Shown here in pieces: positions 1-11,300 of a DNA stretch of 64,000 nt (position 1 is its first letter; each line of letters starts with the position of its first letter). This stretch comes from Pterobdella sp. o SKG-2022 (taxonomy: Eukaryota; Annelida; Clitellata; Hirudinida; Piscicolidae). The notes under the pieces are model-generated. The model worked only from the letters and a program-made list of their open reading frames with translations, was not told the origin of the DNA and searched no databases. The stretch is from positions 640,030-704,029 of the forward strand of contig OZ038321.1 of assembly GCA_964035795.1 (NCBI GenBank), in the 5' to 3' direction. A program made the translations under genes and the position numbers.

Positions 1-504
<504 letters not shown>

Positions 505-1158
505 CTATAGAAATATTTATTTTAAATTTGATAGCTTATTTTAAAATTTCAAAAACAAAATCAAAAATTTCAGAAAATTTAAAATCAAACCGACCAGAGA
601 CATGCTTGCGAAAAGTTAAACTTAGTAAGTAGCATAGAACTTCAAGAACAAGTAGTTGTCATAGTAATTGTTTCTATACTAACGTTTTTTTGATTTTTTT
701 GAATTATTTTTAAATATTGTTAATAAAAAGTAAAAATTTCAAATTTCAATATAAAAAATCCTTTTTTAAAATTCATTTGAACAGTAAAGAATCGCAAAAT
801 TTCTGACTTTAAACAATGATTTTTAATGTTTTTTTTTATGTTAAAAATTCATCATTTGAAAAAACTTTACAAAACCTGGTTTTTTTCGAAAAATATTAAA
901 CAAAGTTATGGTTATTTGATATATATCCTTCGCGCATTAGACAGACCTCTTTTCACCTCGACAATGCTTCTCTTAATATGATTGTCTGCCTCTTTGTTTT
1001 TTCCGCTTTAAAACTATTTATTTCAAATTTTGATGAATCGAAATAGGTGTATGCTAGAAACTCTTTTGATATATTTTTTTCTATTAGATAATTATTTGTA
1101 GATTATTAAACTTTAATTATCGAATTATAAAAATTTATATTCTTCGAGCCAAACTTAA
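505..1158. other. Gene-free AT-rich stretch
   Basis: AT-rich sequence upstream of the recognised RUVBL2 exons. It should hold the promoter and the first short exon of that gene, but I see no convincing ATG-bearing exon, no repeat longer than short A or T runs and no RNA gene. Confidence 0.5.
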
Positions 1159-1336
1159 ATATTCAAATAAAAACAATTTTGGGAGTTTATTTTATTCCAA
1201 GAAGCTTTTTGTAGGATGAACTTACATTATCAAGTAGAGGTACAAACATTTGTACCTCCACTTGATAATGTAAGTTCATCCTACAAAAAGCTTCGTGGAA
1301 TAAAATAAACTCCCAAAATTGTTTTCATTTGAATAT
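1159..1336. mobile_element. Palindromic foldback element (MITE-like)
   Basis: Two arms of about 88 bp (roughly 1159-1246 and 1249-1336) are near-perfect reverse complements separated by only two bases (CA at 1247-1248). Each arm contains AAGCTTTTTGTAGGATGAAC and its complement. The arms differ at only a few positions, for example CCAAGAAGC against GCTTCGTGG. It has no coding capacity. The structure fits a non-autonomous foldback or MITE, or a hairpin repeat. A degenerate half copy lies at 52400-52475, inside a PEX5 intron. Confidence 0.8.
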
Positions 1337-1763
1337 ATACAAATTTAAATATCGTGAAATAAAAATGCAAGTTTTTTTCAGTTGAAAAGCAAAATAATAA
1401 CAATAAATTCAAATATAGCTCAATTTCTAAACAAAAAGCATTTTAATATACTTCTCTTGAAAGTAACTTAACAAAAGTTACAGGCACTTCGCGATCAGGC
1501 AAAATGTATTGAATAGCGAGCCTATAGTTTATGAACCAATCATAGAACTCCAAAAAAATTGTGAAGGTACTGAAATAATCATTTTTAAAAGTTTTATGAA
1601 AAAAAAACCTAACATTTATCAACTAACAAAGCTTTTTGTACAATCCGTGGATATTTAAACATTATGATACATGAGTATTTTCAAGAAAAAAAAAACTAAC
1701 ATTTTTTAAAGCCTATGATTGGTCCAATTTAAAACAGCTTTTGCTGCTTAGAATTTCTTTAAA

Positions 1764-3975
1764 AAAAGTTATGTAGAAATAGGTTGAAAAAGGAAACTCG
1801 ATGCAAACAAGATAATTATAGACAAGGCAGTCATTTGAACAAAAAACTACTCTTTCAGACTTTTTTTTGTTTATTTTTATTTTTTCAAATTTTATTACAT
1901 GTGTTTTTTGTGAATATATTAATATCCAGACCTTTATGTTTCAATAACCTAATAATTGAATTATAAGTTACGAGAGTTTTGGTTAGGTGAAGTATATTAA
2001 TCAAAATTTCCTCAGTATTTGTTCAAACATGTGACATTTTCGAGACTAATTGTATTTAAATTAGTTTTCAAAAAATTATGAAAAAAAAACACTATAATAA
2101 CAATCATAATAAAAATAAGAATATTAATCAAATAATGAAAAACAAAATAATAATCTGATATAAAGACAGGGTTCAAGTATTTGCTGATTCATTCAAGTCA
2201 CTTCTTGTGGGTTTTAAAGATTGAAAATTTTATTTTTTGTGTTTCAAAATTGAAATATAATTTAGTTATTGGAAAGTTTGACTCAGATCTATGGAAAAAA
2301 ATGGTCGATATTGCTACAAGACTAACTCACGAAGAAATAAGTTGGCTTCCCACACATAAATACACCAGAAAAAATTCCAAAAACCACGTAGAAGTCCGAG
2401 AAAAAAAAAAAGAAAAAGTCTCAGTTTTATATGATGGATTTTTTCCCCATTTTACAAACCAACCAACCGAGAGACAAAACTACAAAAGAACTGTTTACGA
2501 AGAAGGGGGTGAGGAGGTGGTGAAGGAAGAGTGGGTTGAGGTCAGAATGTTGAGTAGAAGTCTTATGAACTTAAATGACCCACAACTGACAACCTGTGAC
2601 ATTGATAGCACCAAACGTAAGCCCAGCCTTCCACAACAAAAATCGAAAGCGCTTTCTTTTCTCTCAAAATTTGGAAAAAAATTCAAAAAACCCGACACAT
2701 CAAAACAGAATCTTTACCGCAGCTCTCACGCCTTGAATGACCTTTCAGACGACCTTTCCAGTTGCTCCATCTGTCTGGCAGACTTCCAAGAAGGTGAAGA
2801 CGTGAGAAGGTTACCTTGCCTCCATGCCTTCCATTCTGACTGCATCGACAGCTGGCTCAAGGTTTATGTGTTTTGAGTGTTTGTGAGAAACGTTGCCGGG
2901 TTTTGAACCCCGTCACTTTGGTTTGAGTACGAGTTATGAACACAGAAATCAAGCCACAATTGAATATAGACCGTATGTAAGCGTGCTTAAGAAAATCAAA
3001 TAGATCCATCTAAGACTATCTTGTAATGCTTTTCTTACTTATTGACTAATGTCTTAAAAAAACTTTTCTAAAGTTTAACGAAAGTTTAAACAATCACTTT
3101 GAATTGAACAAATAAAACTCGCCCAAACAGGCGTCTTAATTTTTAACCCAAACACCTATCAACCCACTCACCGTCACACTCACCCATATCCCTCCAGCAA
3201 AACGACAGATGTCCAACCTGCAGAACCTCAGTGAAGGAAAACATATACCCGCCTGAAGACAGACGAACAAGTGTCCTAGGTCAAAGAGGGGTGTGTTGTG
3301 GCCAGCAAGTGTTTTAGGCTTTGATGCTTTTGAATTTTAAGCGCTATATAATTTTTTTTATTGATTTTTATTGTTATTATTTGTTTTTCTTTCGATTTTT
3401 TTATTGATATTATTTTTAAGTTTTGCTTCCCATTCGTGGATAGTTTCTTTAGAGTTGAGCACGTGATCAGCAGATTGCATGAACATGTTCCCACTGTTAT
3501 AAAATTATCATTCCAAGCCTAATATAAATAGTCAGCATGGAATACACTACAAAATAAATTATATTCAAACTCATATGAATATTATTAGCATTATTTTTTT
3601 TCTATTATCATTTTTATTATTATTTCATTATATTATTATTCTCATTTTTACCGACTCATTATTATCATTTACCACTTGAATAACTACTTCCACAACTCAT
3701 ATTCTAGTTATTTTTATCTCTATTTTTTTCATTATTATTATTTTTATTATTTTTATTATTATTGTTTTTTTTCTAGCTACTCCCACCATTAGTTCTATCC
3801 TCGTCATCAATATTAATAATTAATTATTATTGTCAGTCAAATACTCCCACAACCAATAACTATTATTTTATTGTTTTGTATTATTATTATTATTTTTGTT
3901 GTTTGGGTTAATAATTTTTTCTCAAAATTACTATTATTATTGTTTTTGATGACGTGTACAACACTGCCCTTAAAC
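1764..3975 (+). repeat. Left arm of inverted segmental duplication
   Basis: This arm reappears reverse-complemented at 18568-20388. Matching blocks are 1764-2010 (with an identical 60-residue chance ORF), the RING exon 1 coding region, exon 2 with its 3' flank, and the end block around 3946-3970 (GATGACGT...ACACTGCCCT). Introns and microsatellite-rich spacers between the blocks have diverged strongly. Confidence 0.9.
2301..3317 (+). CDS. RING-H2 finger E3 ubiquitin ligase, copy 1
   Basis: Two exons, 2301-2861 and 3198-3317, joined in phase 0 (donor AAG|GTTTAT, acceptor CCCTCCAG|CAA), give 226 residues. The start is the ATG that aligns with the ATG of the second copy; longer in-frame sequence upstream has no matching partner. 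The C-terminal RING-H2 reads C-S-I-C-L-A-D-F, then [17 protein letters not shown], then QNDRCPTCR, giving the C3H2C3 ligand order, with the intron splitting the RING. The N-terminal 150 residues have no recognised domain and include a basic stretch (KFGKKFKK). RING-H2 proteins of this Arkadia/RNF-like type recruit an E2 and ubiquitylate substrates; the substrate is unknown. It is the plus-strand partner of an inverted pair and carries an internal deletion of about 17 codons relative to copy 2. Confidence 0.85.
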
Positions 3976-5072
3976 CAGCTGACGTAGCATGACAGGTTCT
4001 GTGTTATGTTTTTGTGTCGTCATTTAAATAAATAATTCTTTTCGTTTTTTATTATTTTCTCATGAACAATCTTACAAAGTTTATTTTATAATAATGAAGC
4101 TCCAAAACTAGCTATAAATAAAGACAACAAATAATTACGTAACCCAGCACACTACTATAGGAGATAGAACGTTCATTTCACTGACCAATGAGATTGAAGA
4201 AAATTTGGACCAATTTGTGTAAAACTGTGACTAATTTGAAACTTTAAATGGTACCCTTTATTTTAAAAATATTAGGCAAAATGGCGGGACAAAACCAAAG
4301 CAAAACAGTGTGTTCGGAGGCTTTTATTGACACCGGATGATTTTAAAATTTTTTGAATAATTTTAAAATAGATCTTCAAATTTTTCAAAATGATTTGTTA
4401 TTGTAGGTTGAAGATTATATTTAAGTTCTTTGGTCTTACGACTACAGGAAAGGGTTTCTCTGGCGAGTGAAATTGAATTATTTGAAGCAAAAAAGTGTTT
4501 AATTCGAAAAATCAATGTTTTAAAATATTTCGAAAAATAATTCTTGATTTTTTTGAGTATCAATTTTTTATTTAAATTTTTCAAGTGAGTGGAAAAATAA
4601 ATATATCAACGATTTCAAAAAGTATTTTCTTTGGGGACATCTTAAAAATCTTTTACCTAATAATTGTTTTTCATTTTTTAAAAACAAAAAAAAATAATTT
4701 AAACAAAATTTTATGAAGCAATGCAGAATAAAAAACAAACAAACGGGTAAATTTATGTTTAATAGGGCTTTTTATACCTAAATAAAAAAATTTTAAATAG
4801 ACAAAAAATGGAAAAATTCAATTGAAACACACAAGAAAGAAACTTTCAAACAAAACACAGTGATAGAAAAATAAAATTTCAAAAGGGTAGAGATTTAAAT
4901 AAAATTCAATATACAAAATATCAGACAAAAAACCTAAAAATGTTAAAACTATTCAAAAAAGAAAAACTCGAACGCAAACCCACTAATTAGAACCGGTCTA
5001 AAAAATGTATATCTTTGAGAACTGATAAAAGTTAGATAATATTAATAAAAAAGAAAAATAAAAAAAAGAAAA

Positions 5073-5138
<66 letters not shown>

Positions 5139-6267
5139 GTTATTATTATTACTCTAATAAGTTATTTATTTGAAAAAATATTTTGAGAAACTCCATAATA
5201 AAAAAACTATGAAAAAAAAAATAAATTATGATAATTCCCCAAAAAAAATCAATACATGTGAAACAAAAGCAACAATAAATACGAAAATAAAAATAACAAC
5301 AACAATAATAATATAAAAAAACAATAAAAACAATAAAAATAATAATAAAAGTTATTTAGCAGCAGCATCAGAATTAATAGTCTTGGGCTAAAAAGTATTT
5401 CTTAGTCTTGTTATTAATATTATTGTTTTTATTATTATTATTTTTTAATTGTTATTATTGTTTTTATTATTATTTTTTTTAATTGTTATTATTGTTTTTA
5501 TTATTATTTTTTTTAATTGTTATTATTGTTTTTATTATTATTATTTTTTAATTGTTATTATTGTTTTTATTATTATTATTTTTTAATTGTTATTATTGTT
5601 TTTATTATTATTATTTTCATTTTTATCAATAATATTATTATTCTTATGACTTCTTTTTTTATAATTGTAGTTCACTGTTTTATTCATATTATTGTTATTA
5701 TTCTTTTTTTTTATTTTTTTGATTTAATTACATAATAATTTTAATAGTCTCAATATTATTATTTACAGCTACAATTATATTATTTTTATTTTTTTTTTCA
5801 ATCATAATATACGCCACAAATATTTTTTGAAGGAGAGCTTGTGTTGTTATCATGCATTTTATTGTTTGTTTATGCTTTTATTAGTTTATTTATTATTTTT
5901 TATATGCTTTTATTAGTTTATTTATTATTTTTGATGTTTTTAACTTTCAATCATGCTTTAAACATTACAGTATCTCGCTACTCTAACATTATCCTCACAT
6001 GAATGGGTTCCAGATCTACAAAGAGAAGCATCCAGAAGATGCTTGTGTCTGTGATTAAAATATGTTTGTGTCTGTGATGAAAAATTGTTTGTGTCTGTGT
6101 GACAAGATGTTTGTGTCTGTGATGAAAATATGGTTGTGTCTGTGTGATAAGATGTTTTCAAAATGAGAACATATATAATATTTATAAAGTTTATTACGCA
6201 AACATTAATGAAAAAAAAGAATAAAAAACGAGAATAAAAAGAAGATGAATCCCTAGATGGCAAAACT

Positions 6268-6467
6268 NNNNNNNNNNNNNNNNNNNNNNNNNNNNNNNNN
6301 NNNNNNNNNNNNNNNNNNNNNNNNNNNNNNNNNNNNNNNNNNNNNNNNNNNNNNNNNNNNNNNNNNNNNNNNNNNNNNNNNNNNNNNNNNNNNNNNNNNN
6401 NNNNNNNNNNNNNNNNNNNNNNNNNNNNNNNNNNNNNNNNNNNNNNNNNNNNNNNNNNNNNNNNNNN
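6268..6467. other. Assembly gap, 200 N
   Basis: Exactly 200 N, directly followed by a CA microsatellite. The length equals that of the second gap, so it is probably a placeholder of unknown true size. Confidence 0.99.

Positions 6468-6548
<81 letters not shown>
6468..6548. repeat. (CA)n microsatellite
   Basis: Uninterrupted CA dinucleotides abut the N gap, then an AAAC variant and more CA. The assembly probably broke in this repeat, so its real length is unknown. Confidence 0.95.
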
Positions 6549-6549
<1 letters not shown>

Positions 6550-7074
6550 AAACAAACAAACACACACACACTGACCATATCATTTAGAAAGCTATTTTGC
6601 TGTCTGACCTCATGTCCAATATCAATGGTTACCTGGGTGGTTTTGGGCGGGTTGTTGTATTATTTGGGTATTCTTGTAATACTCAGATTTAATTTGGGTA
6701 TTGGTATATTATTGATATATTATTTGGGTATTATATTATTTATATATTATTCGGTATTTTTGTATTATTTATATATTATTTGATATTGTTGTATTATTCA
6801 TATATATTATTTGGTATTTTTGTATTATTCATATATATTATCGAGTATTATTGTATTATTTATATATATTATTTTGTTGTTGCTGTGTTACTTGAATAAG
6901 ATTTGAGTATAGGCAGTATTTGTATATTATCCTCAATATATCAACTTTGAAGGAAAAATAGTAAAATAAATACCGAATAATGAAATATACTATACCAAAT
7001 AATTTTTTAAAAAATATTTGGTATAGTTTTCAATACTTAACAAAAATAGTCTGAAGACTATAATTTTGTTGTTG

Positions 7075-7410
7075 TTACATTAAATTTTGTTGTTGTTGTT
7101 ACATTAAATGTTGTTGTTGTTACATTGAATGTTGTTGTTTTTACATTAAATGTTGTTGTTGTTAAATTAAATGTTGTTGTTGTTAGATTGAATTTTGTTG
7201 TTGTTAGATTGAATGTTTTTGTTGTCAGATTGAATGTTGTTGTTGTTAGATTGAATGTTGTTGTTGTTAGATTGAATGTTTTTGTTGTCAGATTGAATGT
7301 TGTTGTTGTTAGATTGAATGTTGTTGTTGTTAGATTGAATGTTTTTGTTGTCAGATTGAATGTTGTTGTTGTTAGATTGAATGTTGTTGTTACATTAAAT
7401 GTTGTTGTTG
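7075..7410. repeat. 21-bp minisatellite with 63-bp higher-order unit
   Basis: The units GTTGTTGTTGTTAGATTGAA(T) and a variant GTTTTTGTTGTCAGATTGAA(T) alternate as two of the first to one of the second, so a 63-bp period sits on the 21-bp period. Because 21 is a multiple of 3, frames stay open on both strands (7-residue repeats such as FNLTTTT). No start context or splice context suggests a gene. Confidence 0.85.
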
Positions 7411-8355
7411 TAACATTATATAATGTTGTGATCAAAATATAAATTAACTTTTAACAACCTTCCTCAGTTGGCTCACCCTGTTTGCCAAGTCATTTTCCAG
7501 GCTTTCCGACTCATCTTGAAGAATATTTAGAACACATCAAAAAATTTTTGTTGAGATGGCATGATGATAATGAATCAGCTTTTCAACAATAAAACTATCA
7601 GTAGATATTCCATACTGTTCCACTTGAAATACTCAAATTTTACTCTAGGTCATGTGTTGTTTTTAAACAAGTATATACTCCTTGTGAATCATATAAACAC
7701 TATATCATCCTATATTGAGGCTTTTATATATATTCATTATCATCATCAGCTAACTAATTTTTTGCTGAAAAATTGTCTACCAGCATTTTGTGACTATTTG
7801 TATTAATATGAAATTATTCAATCAATTCTAATCCTTTTAATTCTTCAAATCAAGACTTCATTAGATAAATTTTTTCATTTAAGAATTTTGTTTGAATATT
7901 TTCCATAATTTTTCTTACCAATGTTGGATTTTAGAAGGTTATCAATGAATTTTTCTGAGTTTTTGTTTCATTTAGATTGTTCTAGTATTTTATTTCTTAT
8001 CGAAAAATATATTAAACATGACTAGTTGAGGCTATTCTAAAACTTCACTTTTTATTTTATTTAAAACTGGTGAATCATCTAATTAATACTCATAAATAAA
8101 TAAAAACATTGTGTCACACCAACATGACTTAAAACAATATTTGAAATCCTTCAAAGGATTATCAAACAATTTACCTAACTGGTGTCTTCTCATTTGTGAT
8201 GTTCAGAAAGAAAAAACTTTCAAAAATTTATTTTAAAGATAAATGAATTCGTCTATCATATGTTATTTGGAAACTTCGACTTGCCAATTTAGCACTGTAC
8301 GTAAGAGGTCTAAAAGTAAATCAGATATAAAATAAATTCTTAAATACAAAATAAA

Positions 8356-11300
8356 TCAATTTAATTTGAAATTTTTTATACTTAAAATAGAAGTTTCGAA
8401 AGGGTTTGCTTCAATTTCATTCAAAAATTGACTTTTCTTCAAAGATATTGTAGGCAAACTACTACGATTCTTCAAGTTTTCTTTCCTTTCGCTCGACGTT
8501 TGACACTTTCTTGAATCAATTAATGCAGGAAAGTTAATCGATTTTTTTGAAACTTCGAATAAATTTGATCTGCAACGTTTGGGTTGGATGTTTTTGTTCT
8601 GAGTTGGTGTTTCAGGGCAGATTTTGTTTGATGTTGAAATGCCCACAATTTGAATGTCACAATCGGGTTTTATCTGTGAGACTGGACTTCGCATTGTTAG
8701 TAGTTTTTTTGAGTGCTTTTCATCATTTTTAGAACTGTTCCTAAAAATAGAGAAAATTCTTTAAAATTAGATTTAAACTTAAAATACGTTTTTTAAACAT
8801 ATTTTAAACTCAACCCTGACCGTTAAAAACAAATTAAAAATAATCAAATGAAAAAAATAATTCTAAAACAACAAAAAACAAACTAACCTTCCAGCTCTAC
8901 ACCGCATCAGGCTCTGAACAACAACAGTGGTGTATTTGTAGTTGCAAAAAGGACAACTGCTCTTGAAATGCACCAACCACACGTCTACACACCGTCTATG
9001 CAGCCAAGAAGCGCAACATGGCAGAAGTCTGACCTCTTCACGTTTCACCATTGCTTTTTTACACAAGGTGCACACATTTGATGAGGCTTCGTTGTTGTTT
9101 GGCTCGGTAGACGGGTTAGTTAAAATGGTATTTTGATCGTTTTCAGAAAAAATAGAAAAATTTAAACTATTTTTATGGAAATTTTCTGAAATTTTGCTCC
9201 CTCTATTGAAAGATTTTAGAAATTCTTTGAAATTAGTTTTGAGTCTGATAGTCGGAAACAAACACAAATATCTCTCAAAGAAATAATTCTCTTTGTCTCC
9301 CCTGTGAACATCACTGTTAAAAGTAGCGGTTATTTAATGCTATAAAAAATTTTTATGTACAGAAAAACCAATCATGTCTGCATAATATTCTAGAACTTTC
9401 CTTAATAGGCAGAGAATTATCAAATAGAATATATTACTTCAGAATACGAGAAGTGATTTGGTGGAGTATGCGTAAATTGAAAATTGATGAATGGCTTGTG
9501 AGAATTGTACAAGCCATGTACAGGGAAATGAGAAGTAGGGTGAGAGTTGGTAATGAGTATAGCAACTCGTTTGATGTTCGGGTAGGTGTTCATCAAGGTT
9601 CTGTTCTTAGTCCATTACTTTTTGTTATTGTGCTGGAAGCTTTATCTATGGAGTTACGTACAGGTTGCCCTTGGGAGATCTTGTATGCTGACGACTTAAT
9701 GGTAAGTGCTCAGTCCATAGTGAAGTTGAGAACATGGAGATCAGAGATGGAAAAAAAGGGGTTGAGGGTGAATATGGGTAAGACAAAGCTAATGGTTTAA
9801 GGTTCGAACCTTGATGTGTTGAGAAAATCTGGAAAGTATCCTTGTGGTGTATGCCAAGCAGGTGTGGTTAGAAATGCTATTCAGTGTGGAGGCTGTAGGC
9901 AATGGGTACACAAGAAATGCAGCGGCATAAAAGGCCCTCTAACTTCGGATCTTAACTTCCGATGCGCTCGTTGCCTTGGTACAGCACGGCCTGTTGATGG
10001 AAGATTAGTAAAGAAAGTAATGATTGGTGATGAAAAACTAGAAGTTGTCCCAGAGTTCTGCTATCTTGGAGATATGTTATCTGCAGGTGGTGGATGTGAG
10101 CTTGCTTCAATAACACGTTGTAAGTGTGCCTGGGCTAAATTTCGCCAACTTCTTCCACTCCTTGCTAATCGTCATTTATCATTATTGACCAGAGGCCGTG
10201 TCTATTCAACCTGTTTCAGAAGAGCTATGTTACATGCTGCTGAAACATGGCCCGTAACAGTTTCCACATTGAACCGCCTTAGACGAAATGACCTTGCCAT
10301 GATTCGCTGGATGTGCAACATCAAAACGAATGATAAAGTTTGCTTTTACTCACTCCTTTCAAAACTTGGCATTCGGGATGTTGAGGTAGTTCTTCGTACA
10401 AGCAGGATGAGGTGGTTTGGACATGTAAAGCGTAGCGTGGGTTGGATTTCTCAGGTATGAAAGTTGGATTTAGATACTTGCAAGAAGCCTGGTAGGCCCA
10501 AAAAGACTTGGAATGAGCTCATATTGAATGATAAAAAAACGCTAGACATGGTTTGTGCGGATCCACTCGATCGCTCTGAATGGAAAGGCCGACTTCGAGA
10601 TAGAACTTTCAAAAAGCCCAACCCAAGGAAAACCGGCTATAAAAAGGATTTGATTGATTGATTGATTGAGAATACGACTTTAAAATATAAATAAGGCACC
10701 TCAAAAAGACACTTGAATGCATCATAACAAAGACCCCCAAGAACCACCACCTAAAACACCCATTCAGCATTCCAAAAAAAATATGTAAGTCTAAATATAT
10801 TCTTTCATCCCCTTTCTCTCCTTTTTTAATTCTTTTTACTTTCCAAAGCCCAACCCCCAACGCCCTCATTCCCCCCATCCCCCTTCCAACCACCAACTCA
10901 TCCAAAGCCAAAAGCTCTTCATAATCACCAGCCCCAAGGTTCCTTTCTTGCAGGTGAGAGAAGTAGAAGAGTGCCCTGATGTCTAAGAGCAGGTTTCTAT
11001 CTCTCACCCTATCCCATGTTTTGAGGTGGTCCTGGAGTTGTGGTGGGTATTGTGATCAGTTGTTTGGTTTGGCGCCATATGAAATGATATTATTATAATT
11101 TTGATTTTTTTTGTAAATCATCAGTAGCTTGTTAAAAAAGTTAATATACAAGAACGAAGCTAAAAAAACAGAATAATAAAAATAATAAATACAATAATAA
11201 AAATAAGAAATATCATAATAAAAACATTAGTATTAATAAAAAAACTATCAAACAGATGAGTATTGGAAAGGATGATGTGTGTGCACGTCGGTGGAGAAGC

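Larger units (their letters stand above)
3976..8355. other. Intergenic stretch rich in microsatellites, with an assembly gap
   Basis: No supportable gene. Contents: an ATT microsatellite near 5074-5147, an [16 protein letters not shown] array near 5400-5640, a 200-N gap, a CA microsatellite, AT-rich TATTATTT arrays near 6700-6880 and a 21-bp minisatellite. The long open frames here arise from the repeats. A weak GC-rise near 4140-4340 (GGCAAAATGGCGGGACA) is not assignable. Confidence 0.6.

Noticed and set aside
1784..1966. 60-residue ORF found identically in both duplication arms (also 20185-20367)
   Set aside because: Identity reflects the segmental duplication. The peptide is F/L/K-rich as expected from AT-rich DNA and has no splice or homology support.
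5958..6583. Cys/Val- and His/Thr-repeat ORFs spanning the N gap
   Set aside because: They are translations of a CA microsatellite plus undefined bases.
7058..7442. Threonine/asparagine heptad ORF and its antisense valine-rich ORF
   Set aside because: Both strands stay open because the repeat unit is 21 bp. There is no start context or spliced neighbour.
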